NCBI RefSeq assembly: GCF_003217295.1
Contig: NZ_QJTJ01000005.1
Span: 124,001-188,000, forward strand
Reading direction: 5' to 3'
Source: Ureibacillus chungkukjangi
GTDB taxonomy: Bacteria; Bacillota; Bacilli; Bacillales_A; Planococcaceae
DNA: 64,000 bases
Positions within the stretch are counted from its first letter, which is position 1. Each line of letters begins with the position of its first letter. The position numbers and the translations under genes were made by a program. Shown piece after piece: positions 17,288-26,172 of this stretch. The notes under the pieces were generated by a model. It saw nothing but the letters and a program-made list of their open reading frames with translations, was not told the DNA's origin and did not search any database.

Positions 17288-19049
17288 TAAGTCCGCCTTT
17301 TCTAGTAAAGAACAAACACAAATACTGTTCAGACTGTTATCTTATTTAAAACCCCATAAGAAAGCGGTTTTGCTAGCTTTATTTTTACTTATGCTAACGG
17401 TAATTGGAGATGTAACCGGCCCATATCTTATTAAGATATTTCTTGATGATCATGTAGCTACAAATAATTTTGAATTTGAGGCTATTATCTTATTAGCGGT
17501 TTCATATTTTATAATCCAAATACTGAATGTCATAATCTCTTATTTTCAGCTTGTAAAATTCCAAGAGATTGCGTTGAAAATCATTCAGCAACTACGTATA
17601 GATGTTTTTTCTAAAATCCATCAGCTTGGTATGCGTTATTTTGACGAAACTCCTGCAGGGTCAATTGTATCAAGAGCGACAAATGATACAGAGGCTATAA
17701 AGGAGCTATTCGTCTCGGTATTAAGCTCTTTTATACAAGCAGCATTTCTAATTGTAGGGGTATATATCGCTATGTTTTTATTAAATCCGATGCTAGCTTT
17801 GTATGCTCTCGTATTACTTCCGTTAATCTTTTTGGTTATCTACTTGTATAGAAAGTTTAGCTCAGTGGTATTTCTGACCATGCGTGAAAAGCTAAGCCAG
17901 TTAAATGCAAAATTAGCCGAAAGTTTATCGGGTATGGGAATTATCCAGACATTCCGTCAGGAACAGAGAATATCAGAGGACTTCGACAAAATAAATGATG
18001 AGCATTATGCTGCGATGATGAATAATATCAAACTAAATAGTCTTCTACTTAGACCTGTTATTGATTTAATATTCTTCACTGCTATTGTTCTGATCTTGAC
18101 TTATTTTGGGATGGCTTCCTTTAACACGGCGATAGAGGTGGGAGTAGTCTATGTTTTCATTACGTATATTAACCGATTCTTTGAACCGATTAATAATGTA
18201 ATGGAGCGTTTAGCATTCTATCAACAAGCTATTGTTGCAGCCTCACGAGTTTTCGCATTGCTTGATAATGAAGATATCGAGCCAAAACAAGAAGAAAGAG
18301 AACAAGTTATCTCGAGTGGATTAATTGAGTTTAAAAATGTTACTTTTAGCTACGATGGTAAAGCAAATGTTTTGAAAAACATCTCATTTACTGTGAAACC
18401 AGGAGAAACTGTGGCTTTAGTTGGCCATACTGGTAGTGGAAAAAGTTCAATTATTAATCTATTAATGCGTTTTTATGAGTTTGGTGATGGGGATATCTTA
18501 ATAGATGGAAAATCTATTAAGAGCTATCGTAAAAAGGAGCTGAGAAACAAGCTCGGACTTGTACTTCAAGATCCATTCCTTTTTTATGGGACAATCGAAA
18601 GTAATATACGATTGTTTAACTCAAGCTTAACAAAAGAGCAGGTTATTGCTGCAGCGGAATTTGTGCAGGCTGATAAATTTATAGAGCAATTACCAAGTAA
18701 ATATGACCAACGCGTATCCGAGCGAGGATCTACATTCTCAAGCGGACAAAGACAGCTAGTTGCATTCGCTCGTACAATTGCAACGAATCCTAAAATTTTA
18801 GTATTAGATGAAGCAACTGCATCGATTGATACTGAAACAGAGGTTGCGATTCAATCCTCTTTAGAAAAAATGAGAAAAGGGCGTACTACCATTGCTATTG
18901 CCCACCGTCTGTCGACAATTCAGGATGCGGAACTAATTTTAGTTTTACACCAAGGAGAAATTGTTGAAAGGGGAACTCACCAAGAGCTTCTTGCGCAAAA
19001 TGGGTTATACCATAAAATGTATTTATTACAAAATGGGATAGTCGAATAA
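17280..19049 (+). CDS. ABC exporter half-transporter, catalytic-site subunit (BmrD/YheH-like)
   Basis: A 589-residue partner of the preceding protein. It starts at TTG after GGGAGGAG and overlaps it by 8 bases. Six helices come first, then Walker A GHTGSGKSS (382-390), an altered signature FSSGQ (486-490) and an intact catalytic E511 in VLDEATASID. Taken with the D499 protein, one consensus and one degenerate ATP site would form at the dimer interface. B. subtilis BmrD is longer (673 residues), so orthology is uncertain. Drug or lipid export is the family role. Confidence 0.9.
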   Translation: MNNKSAFSSKEQTQILFRLLSYLKPHKKAVLLALFLLMLTVIGDVTGPYLIKIFLDDHVATNNFEFEAIILLAVSYFIIQILNVIISYFQLVKFQEIALKIIQQLRIDVFSKIHQLGMRYFDETPAGSIVSRATNDTEAIKELFVSVLSSFIQAAFLIVGVYIAMFLLNPMLALYALVLLPLIFLVIYLYRKFSSVVFLTMREKLSQLNAKLAESLSGMGIIQTFRQEQRISEDFDKINDEHYAAMMNNIKLNSLLLRPVIDLIFFTAIVLILTYFGMASFNTAIEVGVVYVFITYINRFFEPINNVMERLAFYQQAIVAASRVFALLDNEDIEPKQEEREQVISSGLIEFKNVTFSYDGKANVLKNISFTVKPGETVALVGHTGSGKSSIINLLMRFYEFGDGDILIDGKSIKSYRKKELRNKLGLVLQDPFLFYGTIESNIRLFNSSLTKEQVIAAAEFVQADKFIEQLPSKYDQRVSERGSTFSSGQRQLVAFARTIATNPKILVLDEATASIDTETEVAIQSSLEKMRKGRTTIAIAHRLSTIQDAELILVLHQGEIVERGTHQELLAQNGLYHKMYLLQNGIVE

Positions 19050-19057
19050 TTTTCTTG

Positions 19058-19092
19058 AAGGGGTGTTGCTTTGAAGGTAACACTCTTTTCAT
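19058..19092 (+). terminator. Weak terminator after the ABC exporter pair
   Basis: GTGTTGCC-like / GGTAACAC stem followed by TCTTTTCATTT. The short stem makes this a modest call. Confidence 0.45.
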
Positions 19093-19198
19093 TTATGTGT
19101 GTGTTAAATTAAACGATGAAAATACCATTTACTTCAAATTTCACGAGTACTATAATTGGCTTAGCTTAAAAAAGCAAAAAAATTAAGAAGGTGTCTAA

Positions 19199-20125
19199 AT
19201 GAATATAGATCGTAAGGGGATTCTTTATGCAGTTGCTGCATATGGTATATGGGGTATTTTTCCGCTCTACTGGAAGCTACTGGCACATGTAGACAGTTTG
19301 GAAGTATTAGTTTCCAGAGTTATTTGGTCCTTTGTGTTTACGTATGTCTTTATAATTCTGATTAAACAAAGACAGTTATTATTAGAGGATTTAAAGTCAC
19401 TTTGGAAAAATAAAAAATTATTCCTTTCCTTACTAGGTGCATCCTTTGTTATATCCTGCAATTGGTTTCTATATATATTTGCAGTAAATAATAATCACGT
19501 GGTTGATGCTAGTCTAGGCTATTATATTAATCCTTTAATAACGGTTGTGTTTGGTATGATTTTCTTTAAGGAGAAGCTTTCTAAATTACAAATAAGTGCC
19601 GTTATCGTAGCGTTTCTCGGTGTAGTATCGCTTACTATAGGTTATGGAGAGGTTCCTTGGATCGCATTGTTAATCGCATTTAGTTTTGCTAGCTACAGTG
19701 CTCTAAAAAAACAAATCACATTAAATGCAACTCGAGGCTTAGTACTTGAGACAATGCTTATGCTTCCCGTGGCAATAGTTTACTATATTTATATTATGTC
19801 TACTAATAAAATGTCCTTTCTACAAATTAATTGGGAGACGGATTTTATATTAGTCCTAGGAGGGATTGTGACAGCTTTTCCGTTAGTCTTATTTGCCAAT
19901 GGAGCAAAATTACTCCCACAGTATGTAATCGGTTTTATTCAATATATGACGCCGACAATTGTTCTTATATTAGGTATTGTTTTATATCATGAACCATTTA
20001 CAAAAACAGAATTAATATCATTCTCTTTTATATGGTTATCAATCATAATTTTTACTTTCTCAACGATATATGAATCAAAAAAAAGAATTCAAATTAAGCG
20101 AGAAACCGCTAATGTAGATATATAA
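19199..20125 (+). CDS. rarD: RarD family EamA transporter
   Basis: A 308-residue membrane protein with ten hydrophobic helices in two EamA halves. The start (GILYAVAAYGIWGIFPLYWKL) and the SRVIWSF and NPLITVVFGMIFFKEKLS motifs are those of RarD, linked to chloramphenicol sensitivity in other bacteria. The true substrate is unknown. GAAGGTG lies before the ATG. The gene stands alone. Confidence 0.92.
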   Translation: MNIDRKGILYAVAAYGIWGIFPLYWKLLAHVDSLEVLVSRVIWSFVFTYVFIILIKQRQLLLEDLKSLWKNKKLFLSLLGASFVISCNWFLYIFAVNNNHVVDASLGYYINPLITVVFGMIFFKEKLSKLQISAVIVAFLGVVSLTIGYGEVPWIALLIAFSFASYSALKKQITLNATRGLVLETMLMLPVAIVYYIYIMSTNKMSFLQINWETDFILVLGGIVTAFPLVLFANGAKLLPQYVIGFIQYMTPTIVLILGIVLYHEPFTKTELISFSFIWLSIIIFTFSTIYESKKRIQIKRETANVDI

Positions 20126-20315
20126 TAATTATTGAATTATTAGAATTTTGTATTGCTTTTTAAATGAATATGATATGATTTTATGTAATAAGTATTAACA
20201 TCTATCATTTTCACATTTCTTACACATTTTAGACAAAAAATCTTCATACCCATTTCAAAGCATTTTCAGAGAAATTTTGATACTATGAAGACATTAATTG
20301 TAAGGAGAGTACACA

Positions 20316-21026
20316 ATGAATACAGATGTAAATATCTTTTTGGCGTTTGGTGCGGGTTTTTTGAGCTTTATCTCACCCTGTACATTACCGCTCTATCCGG
20401 CTTTCTTATCCTATATAACAGGTATGAGCTATGATGAACTAAAAAATGAAAAGGGTATGTTGCAAAAACGTGCAATTTTACATACATTATTCTTTTTAAT
20501 TGGATTTTCAATAATCTTTATTGCTATAGGATTCAGTGCTTCCTTAGCAAAAGAATTCTTCTTGAACTATCAGGTTTTAATGAGACAAATTGGGGCAATT
20601 CTCATTGTTGTGTTTGGCTTAATGATTGTAGGGTTACTTCAATTTGATTTTTTAATGAAGGACCGCAAATTTCAGTTTAAAAACAGACCATCAGGTTACT
20701 TTGGGTCATTATTAATCGGGTTAGCGTTTGCAGCGGGCTGGACTCCTTGTACAGGTCCAATACTCGCATCAATCATTGCGTTAGCTACTGCAAATCCAGA
20801 ATCGGGTATTGGATATATGCTCGCTTATTACTTTGGTTTTGCTATTCCATTCTTTGTTTTATCGTTCTTTATCTCAAAACTTGGGTGGATTCGAAATCAT
20901 AGTCAAAAAATCGTTAAAGTCGGCGGTTATATTATGATTGCTGTCGGGATTTTACTATTTTTTAATGGATTAGATTATATTATTCGCGTTCTATCTCCAA
21001 TTTTTGGTGGATTTACTGGCTTCTAA
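20316..21026 (+). CDS. ccdA: Cytochrome c biogenesis protein CcdA
   Basis: A 236-residue membrane thiol-disulfide carrier with six helices. The two reactive cysteines lie in [11 protein letters not shown] (first helix) and [11 protein letters not shown] (fourth helix). It passes electrons from cytosolic thioredoxin across the membrane for haem c attachment and spore synthesis. TAAGGAG precedes the ATG. It heads the ccdA-ccdB-ccdC cluster, as in B. subtilis. Confidence 0.95.
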   Translation: MNTDVNIFLAFGAGFLSFISPCTLPLYPAFLSYITGMSYDELKNEKGMLQKRAILHTLFFLIGFSIIFIAIGFSASLAKEFFLNYQVLMRQIGAILIVVFGLMIVGLLQFDFLMKDRKFQFKNRPSGYFGSLLIGLAFAAGWTPCTGPILASIIALATANPESGIGYMLAYYFGFAIPFFVLSFFISKLGWIRNHSQKIVKVGGYIMIAVGILLFFNGLDYIIRVLSPIFGGFTGF

Positions 21027-21101
21027 TCAAAATTATTTTACTTTTCCATTACTAATTAAAACAAAATAATAGATTGATTTATTAAAGAAGGGGAATGAAG
21101 G

Positions 21102-21473
21102 ATGCCAACAGTATTAATAGTTGATGACGCACTTTTTATGAGAGTTGCTGTCGGTAATATGTTTAAAGAGTGGGACTTTGTAGTCGTAGGAGAGGCTGCT
21201 AATGGTAGAGAAGCGGTCGAACTATATGAAAAATATAAGCCAGATCTTGTTACGATGGATATAACAATGCCCGTAATGTCTGGATTGGATGCAGTTAAAG
21301 AAATTATCCCTGCACATCCAGATGCAAATATTATTATGATGACAGCTCTTGGGCAGCAAAGAATCATTGTAGAAGCTATAGAAGCTGGTGCAAAAGACTT
21401 TATCACAAAACCTTTCGAAAAAAATCAATTAAAAACGGTTGTCGATAATATTTTAGGCTATGACGAGCCTTAG
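21102..21473 (+). CDS. CheY-like response regulator, CcdB/YneI type
   Basis: A 123-residue single receiver domain with D8/D9, phospho-acceptor D53 (VTMDITMP), T81 and K103 (ITKPF), and no output domain. Its place between ccdA and ccdC identifies it as the YneI/CcdB protein of Bacillus, whose role in cytochrome c maturation is unproven. No histidine kinase is encoded nearby. A terminator lies between it and ccdC. Confidence 0.9.
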   Translation: MPTVLIVDDALFMRVAVGNMFKEWDFVVVGEAANGREAVELYEKYKPDLVTMDITMPVMSGLDAVKEIIPAHPDANIIMMTALGQQRIIVEAIEAGAKDFITKPFEKNQLKTVVDNILGYDEP

Positions 21474-21484
21474 TGTGAAAGTGT

Positions 21485-21519
21485 GAAAACCTGCTATAAC
21501 TAATTAGCAGGTTTTTTTA
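21485..21519 (+). terminator. Terminator between ccdB and ccdC
   Basis: AAACCTGCTA / TAGCAGGTTT perfect 10-base stem with an 8-base loop followed by TTTTT. Confidence 0.85.
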
Positions 21520-21691
21520 CGGAATTTGTTCTTTTGAGATGAAAATTCTAATTATGCTTTGTGTGGAAAAATATCTATAAATAAGGTATTATCAATACGA
21601 TATTTATCTTGCCAACTATGATAGGATATAAAATAGAAATAAAGGTAATGATAATACTATTAGAGAGAGATTTACAGAGGAGGGAAGAGTT

Positions 21692-22183
21692 ATGTTAGCA
21701 AATATACCTTCTCAATATTTCATTATTGGATCAACAGTTATGGCATTTTTAATGGGTCTATTTGTGATGTTTGTTCGTATTCGCTCCCAAAAGAAACCTG
21801 TTAACGCAAAAAAAATATTAATTCCTCCGATTGCCATGTCTTCAGGCGGGTTAATGTTTATTTTTGAAGAATTTCGCATTACACCTATTCAAATATTAGA
21901 AGCAGTTGCTGTAGGTGTTGTTTTTTCTACTGTTTTAATTGCAACCTCAAAATTTGAAGTGCGAAATGCAGAAGTTTTTATGAAACGATCAAAAGCATTT
22001 TTCTTTATATTAGCCGGTTTATTGATTCTTCGAGTTCTTATGAAAATATACTTATCAGATTCGTTTGATGTCGGTGAGCTAGCAGCAATGTTTTGGATTT
22101 TAGCCTTTTCTATGCTTTGGCCATGGAGAATTGCCATGTTATTCCGATATAAGAAAATTGAAAAAACGATAATAGCAGCGTAA
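21692..22183 (+). CDS. ccdC: CcdC family membrane protein (YneJ-like)
   Basis: A 163-residue protein with about five hydrophobic helices, for example IPPIAMSSGGLMFIF. It belongs to the CcdC/YneJ family always found with ccdA in Bacillus. AGAGGAGGG precedes the ATG. Because a terminator precedes it, it probably has its own promoter as well. The family role is unclear; B. subtilis ccdC was reported as dispensable for cytochrome c synthesis, as I recall. Confidence 0.88.
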   Translation: MLANIPSQYFIIGSTVMAFLMGLFVMFVRIRSQKKPVNAKKILIPPIAMSSGGLMFIFEEFRITPIQILEAVAVGVVFSTVLIATSKFEVRNAEVFMKRSKAFFFILAGLLILRVLMKIYLSDSFDVGELAAMFWILAFSMLWPWRIAMLFRYKKIEKTIIAA

Positions 22184-22224
22184 AAAAACGGGACCTTCTT
22201 ATTATAAGAGGGTCCCGTTTTAAA
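22183..22224. terminator. Bidirectional terminator between ccdC and yneK-like gene
   Basis: AAAACGGGACC / GGTCCCGTTTT stem with a further CTTCTTAT / ATAAGAG inner pairing. A runs and T runs flank it, so it serves both convergent genes. Confidence 0.85.
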
Positions 22225-22239
22225 ATTATGTAGTCTATA

Positions 22240-22671
22240 TTACTCAAAATAATGTTCGTAGGGAGTAATGTCAATATTTAACTCATCTAGTTTTTTTCTT
22301 AAAAACTTATGGTCTCGCTTTGGAGTCGCAATAATATAGCCTCGGATTAATAAGTCATGAGTAATTGATTTAGCTTTTTCCTTTAAAGCAATTTCACCAA
22401 TTTTGCCTGCAATTTTCTCCTTAGCAACCTGACGAAATAAATCAGGTACCGGACTTACTAGCTCATTTAGCAATTCCTTAGCGTCTTCTCCCCATAAATG
22501 ATTGGTTTTATCTAGATAATAATTTTGCCAGTCTAAATCTGACCTGCCATCCTTTTTTGGCAACGCTTTTAAAAATTTGCGGAACATAAAGAATCCGCCT
22601 ATTCCCATTAAGGTAATTAAGACGAAAACCCAAAATACAATAAACCACAAAAACCAACCTTCCAAATTCAA
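22240..22671 (-). CDS. DUF2621 family protein (YneK-like)
   Basis: A 143-residue protein with one N-terminal membrane helix (FLWFIVFWVFVLITLMGIGG) and a charged cytosolic part ending TPKRDHKFLRKKLDELNID. It matches the DUF2621/YneK family that follows ccdC in Bacillus, though here it is on the opposite strand. AGAGGTGA lies 6 bases before the TTG at 22671. The frame remains open back to a GTG at 22731 without a ribosome binding site. Function unknown. Confidence 0.8.
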   Translation of the reverse strand: MNLEGWFLWFIVFWVFVLITLMGIGGFFMFRKFLKALPKKDGRSDLDWQNYYLDKTNHLWGEDAKELLNELVSPVPDLFRQVAKEKIAGKIGEIALKEKAKSITHDLLIRGYIIATPKRDHKFLRKKLDELNIDITPYEHYFE

Positions 22672-22791
22672 ACCGTTCACCTCTTTTACTTCACTATTTC
22701 TTATTATAAAAGGAACTAGAAAAGTTTTCACTTTAAATGTCTCTTTTTTTGAAGAAAAAAGATATTTAATAAGTGAAAGGAGGTGATAGAA

Positions 22792-23010
22792 ATGGCAGCA
22801 TACAATTTTGAAAACGCAACTTTAAGACTTTCTTATGTAACTGGTGTTGATGAAAATGGAAAGGCAATCATTACTTCAAAGACGTACAGAAATTTACAAG
22901 AAAACGTTGAAGCAGCTGATGTTTTAGTAGTAGCGCAAGCTCTTTCTAGTCTTTCAAGCTATGATTTTTACTTAGCGAAAAAGATTTTAACAGAAGCGGT
23001 TGAAATGTAA
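22792..23010 (+). CDS. DUF1659 small protein
   Basis: A 72-residue protein beginning MAAYNFENATLRLSYVTGVDENGKA and ending in the VVAQALSSLSSYD region, matching the DUF1659 family of Bacillales. AAGGAGGTGATAG precedes ATG 22792 closely, an extremely strong site; the upstream ATG at 22783 lies inside it. It is followed 30 bases later by a DUF2922 gene, the usual partner. Function unknown. Confidence 0.88.
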   Translation: MAAYNFENATLRLSYVTGVDENGKAIITSKTYRNLQENVEAADVLVVAQALSSLSSYDFYLAKKILTEAVEM

Positions 23011-23040
23011 AAATGACAAAAGGAAAAGGTGGCGAATTAG

Positions 23041-23268
23041 ATGACACAGGTTTTAGAATTGAAATTTGATACGGCTAATGGCAAATCTATGACATTAACA
23101 GTTGATAACCCGAAGGAAAATTTAACGGGGGATGAAGTAGAAAATGCGATGCAAGAAATTATCAGCTCCAATATTTTTCACAATAATGGCGCTAGCTTAG
23201 TCGCTATTAACCAGGCACGCATAGTAGAAAGAACTGTATCTGAATTCGAATTTACTGAAGGGAATTAA
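23041..23268 (+). CDS. DUF2922 small protein
   Basis: A 75-residue protein with the DUF2922 pattern LELKFDTANGKSMTLTVDNPKE and the ending LVAINQARIVERTV. AAAGGTGG is 9 bases before the ATG. It pairs with the DUF1659 gene in front and a YvrJ-type gene behind, a three-gene set often seen in Bacillales. A strong terminator separates it from the YvrJ gene. Function unknown. Confidence 0.88.
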   Translation: MTQVLELKFDTANGKSMTLTVDNPKENLTGDEVENAMQEIISSNIFHNNGASLVAINQARIVERTVSEFEFTEGN

Positions 23269-23280
23269 CTAGTTTGAATT

Positions 23281-23321
23281 TGCCGACAAAATCCATATTA
23301 TGATTTTGTCGGCTTTTTTTT
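23281..23321 (+). terminator. Terminator after the DUF2922 gene
   Basis: GCCGACAAAATC / GATTTTGTCGGC perfect 12-base stem with an 8-base loop followed by eight T. Confidence 0.9.
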
Positions 23322-23337
23322 AAAGGAGGGAATGTTG

Positions 23338-23466
23338 ATGGAGGAATGGGTTCGATTAATTCAAGAAATAGGTTTTCCAATAGTGGTTTCATTTTATTTG
23401 TTAAACCGTATTGAAACTAAGCTTGAAGCAATTCACACTGCACTCGTCACAATAAATCACCAATAA
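23338..23466 (+). CDS. YvrJ family small protein (42 aa)
   Basis: A 42-residue peptide beginning MEEWVRLIQEIGFPIVVSFY, with one membrane helix followed by a NRIETKLEAIHTAL amphipathic helix. This is the YvrJ family pattern. AAAGGAGGG ends 7 bases before the ATG; an ATG at 23332 is too close to it. The ribosome binding site lies directly behind the U tract of the preceding terminator, so translation depends on read-through or on a promoter within the DUF2922 gene. Confidence 0.85.
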   Translation: MEEWVRLIQEIGFPIVVSFYLLNRIETKLEAIHTALVTINHQ

Positions 23467-23590
23467 TCAAATTAAACTATAGAGAATTAGAGTAAAACTT
23501 CACAAATTTGTTCGAAATGTGTGTAATTGATTGGTTGTACGATTTATAGTATTTCGATAAGATGGAGAAGGAAAGAGGAGTTGAATACTA

Positions 23591-24193
23591 TTGAGAAAGA
23601 AATTAGCGGGTCTTATCGGAATACTTATTCTTTCAGTTGTCTTAAATGCATGCAGCAATTATAAATTTAAAGCAGACACAGAATATGTAATTGATGATTT
23701 TAATGTAACCAATCATAAAGGTGAAGAAGTATCCCTTGAAAGCTTGAAAGGGAAGCCGTGGTTAGCGATGTTTATCTTTACAAATTGTACGTCTATCTGT
23801 CAGCCGATGACATTTAATATGACAGAGATTCAAACAGAACTACAAGAACGTGGAGTAGAAGACTATAATATTGTAGGGTTTTCAGTAGATCCAGCAAACG
23901 ACACTCCAGAAGTACTTTCTGAGTACTTAAGCCATTTTACTGTACCGGATGAATCGAAATGGAATTTATTAACTGGATATGACCAAACATGGATTGAGCA
24001 ATTCTCTGTCAATTCTTTTAAATCCTTAGTTAAAATGCCAAAAGAAGGCGATCAGGTTTTACATGGTTCTAGCTTTTACTTAGTTGATGAAAAAGGGATT
24101 GCTGTAAAAAACTACCCGGGTACTGAAGAAGTCCCATATGATACGATTGCTATCGATATTGAAACTTTAATTGAAGAACGTTTAGGTAAATAA
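23591..24193 (+). CDS. SCO1/SenC family copper chaperone lipoprotein
   Basis: A 200-residue thioredoxin-fold protein for assembly of the CuA centre of cytochrome c oxidase, as shown for B. subtilis YpmQ. The lipobox is LNAC at residues 18-21, so it is anchored to the outer face of the membrane. Copper ligands are C66 and C70 (CTSIC) and H157 (VLHGSS), all present. The start is TTG, 10 bases after AGAGGAG. It stands as a single gene with its own terminator. Confidence 0.92.
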   Translation: MRKKLAGLIGILILSVVLNACSNYKFKADTEYVIDDFNVTNHKGEEVSLESLKGKPWLAMFIFTNCTSICQPMTFNMTEIQTELQERGVEDYNIVGFSVDPANDTPEVLSEYLSHFTVPDESKWNLLTGYDQTWIEQFSVNSFKSLVKMPKEGDQVLHGSSFYLVDEKGIAVKNYPGTEEVPYDTIAIDIETLIEERLGK

Positions 24194-24203
24194 TATTATT
24201 GAA

Positions 24204-24240
24204 ATGGAGCTAGACTTTTAATAGTCTGGCTTTTTTTGCT
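24204..24240 (+). terminator. Terminator of the SCO gene
   Basis: AGCTAGACT / AGTCTGGCT stem (G-U pairs) with a TTTAAT loop followed by seven T. Confidence 0.8.
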
Positions 24241-24309
24241 CTTTTTTTAGAATAATTTAATGAAGATAACAGAAAATAAACAAGTCAAAATTTGATTGGA
24301 GGTAAAAAA

Positions 24310-24741
24310 ATGAAAACTGTAAAAGAATTAATGTCTACTAATATCAAAGTGTGTGCACCACATGATTCAGTAACTGCAGCTGCGAAAATTATGCGTGATA
24401 TTGAATGCGGATCTGTACCGGTTTGTGAAAACAAAAAGGTAGTAGGAATAATTACTGACCGAGATATCGTTATCAATGTAGTAGCAGATGGAAAAGATAC
24501 AAACACTGTACATTGCCATGACTGCATGACAAGTGATGTTGTAACTTGTACGACAGATACTGATGTACATGAATGTGCACAAATGATGGCACAGCATCAG
24601 GTTCGCCGTCTTCCAGTTGTGGAAAATGGAGATATTGTCGGCATTATCGCTATTGGTGATTTAGCGAAAGAAAATATCTTTGCAAATGAGGCAGGAGATG
24701 CCCTTAGCGACATCTCAGAGCATTCTCGTTTAGACCATTAA
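24310..24741 (+). CDS. CBS domain protein
   Basis: A 143-residue protein made of two CBS repeats: residues ~8-60 (PHDSVTAAAKIMRDIECGSVPV, GIITDRDIV) and ~72-125 (TDVHECAQMMAQHQVRRLPVV, GIIAIGDLA). CBS pairs bind adenine nucleotides and usually regulate other proteins. No fused effector domain is present. GGAGG is 9 bases before the ATG at 24310; the frame open from 24292 lacks a site. Function beyond nucleotide sensing is unknown. Confidence 0.88.
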   Translation: MKTVKELMSTNIKVCAPHDSVTAAAKIMRDIECGSVPVCENKKVVGIITDRDIVINVVADGKDTNTVHCHDCMTSDVVTCTTDTDVHECAQMMAQHQVRRLPVVENGDIVGIIAIGDLAKENIFANEAGDALSDISEHSRLDH

Positions 24742-24825
24742 GCACAATAAGTATGTCTATAAGTATCGCAGATTTGAAAATACATCAGGATAGTCTTCGT
24801 GCTTTCTGAAGGCAAATTTAAAATT

Positions 24826-24867
24826 AAAAGCGTGGTGCCCAGTTAGTGAGCACCACGCTTTAGTTTA
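24826..24867 (-). terminator. Terminator of metI
   Basis: AAAGCGTGGTGC / GCACCACGCTTT, a perfect 12-base stem with an 11-base loop. Minus-strand exit sequence TTTAATTTTAAAT. May also stop plus-strand transcripts from the CBS gene. Confidence 0.8.
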
Positions 24868-24868
24868 A

Positions 24869-25975
24869 TTAAAATTCTTTTCTTAACTGCTCGAACACCT
24901 GTTTTAGGTCAGCGATAATGTCTTCTGCTTCTTCCACACCAACAGAGAAGCGTAACAGACGATCATCTACACCTCGTGCCACTCGTTCTTCATACGGGAT
25001 ATCAGCATGTGTTTGTGTTGCAGGGTAGGTGATAAAGCTTTCAACACCGCCAAGACTTTCGGCAAAAGTGATTAATTGAATTTTTTGTAAGAATGGGTTC
25101 ACCATTTCAGCATCCTTTACACGGAATGAAAGCATGCCGCCTTTGCCTGTATACAGCACATCGGTAACAAGTGGTTCTGTCTTTAAATAAGCAGCAACCT
25201 TTTTACCGTTAGCATCATGCTGCTTTAAACGCAGATGCATCGTTTTTAGTCCGCGGATGACTAACCAGCTATCCATTGGAGATAGTACCAATCCCATACC
25301 ATTATGAGCAAAACCTAACTTCTCGCATAATTCTTGTCCTTTAGCAACAACTAATCCTGCTAAAACATCGTTATGACCAGCAATATATTTTGTTGCGCTA
25401 TGTAACACAATATCTGCACCATGCTCGATAGGGCGCTGGAAATATGGAGTATAGAAAGTGTTGTCTACGATGAATAATAAATTATGCTTTTTACTGATGC
25501 TTGCAAATTTATCTAAATCAAATTCTATCATTAAAGGGTTTGTTGGAGTCTCTAAGAAAATTGCCTTTGTATTTTCATTAATAAGTCCTTCAACCTCTTC
25601 AATTGATGCAAAATAGACTGGGTTAATATTATAGGTTTCACCAAAGGTTTTTAATAATCGATAAGTACCACCGTAAATATCATCTGGAACGATGATTTCA
25701 TCGCCTGGTTTGAATAGAGATAAGATTAGCTGGACTGCAGCCATTCCAGAGCTACATGCAAAACCTGCATCTGCATTTTCTAAATCGGCAATCCCTTTTT
25801 CGAGAATTTCTCGTGTTGGATTTTTTGTACGTGTATAGTCGTATCCTGTGGATTGACCAATTCCAGCATGCTTATAGGCTGTTGACATGTAAATCGGAGG
25901 ATTAACGGCTCCTGTTTTAGGATCACTTAAGTTACCTAATTGAACTAGTTTTGTCTCAATTGAACGTTTTGTCAC
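24869..25975 (-). CDS. metI: Cystathionine gamma-synthase / O-acetylhomoserine thiolyase, MetI type
   Basis: A 368-residue PLP enzyme of the Cys/Met metabolism family. The N-terminus (IETKLVQLGNLSDPKTGAV), YDYTRTKNPTR, the Schiff-base lysine in HSATKYIAGH (K196) and the ending LGGVESFITYPATQTHADIP follow B. subtilis MetI closely. MetI makes cystathionine from O-acetylhomoserine. AAAGAGTGAG precedes GTG 25975; the ATG at 26005 has no site. The usual downstream metC partner is absent, and I see no S-box upstream, unlike B. subtilis metIC. Confidence 0.88.
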   Translation of the reverse strand: MTKRSIETKLVQLGNLSDPKTGAVNPPIYMSTAYKHAGIGQSTGYDYTRTKNPTREILEKGIADLENADAGFACSSGMAAVQLILSLFKPGDEIIVPDDIYGGTYRLLKTFGETYNINPVYFASIEEVEGLINENTKAIFLETPTNPLMIEFDLDKFASISKKHNLLFIVDNTFYTPYFQRPIEHGADIVLHSATKYIAGHNDVLAGLVVAKGQELCEKLGFAHNGMGLVLSPMDSWLVIRGLKTMHLRLKQHDANGKKVAAYLKTEPLVTDVLYTGKGGMLSFRVKDAEMVNPFLQKIQLITFAESLGGVESFITYPATQTHADIPYEERVARGVDDRLLRFSVGVEEAEDIIADLKQVFEQLRKEF

Positions 25976-26129
25976 TTTGCTCACTCTTTCTTTTTGAAGA
26001 TACATTCTACCAAATATTAAGATAAATCAATTTTTTTGATTATTATTCAATTTATCATGTTAAAGTGGCGAAAACAACACTATCAAGCTAGAAATAATTA
26101 TATATACGGATAAATTCAATAATTTATAA

Positions 26130-26172
26130 CAAAAAAGGTCAATAACCAGTAATAGTTAAACACCTTTTTATA
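26130..26172 (-). terminator. Terminator of mscL
   Basis: AAAAAGGTG / GACCTTTTTT outer stem with an inner TTAAC / GTTA pairing, read on the minus strand. Confidence 0.6.

Noticed and set aside
25976-26130. S-box upstream of metI
   Set aside because: None of the conserved S-box segments (AGAGGGA, GATGAAGC, CAGCAACC) occurs on the minus strand in this stretch.
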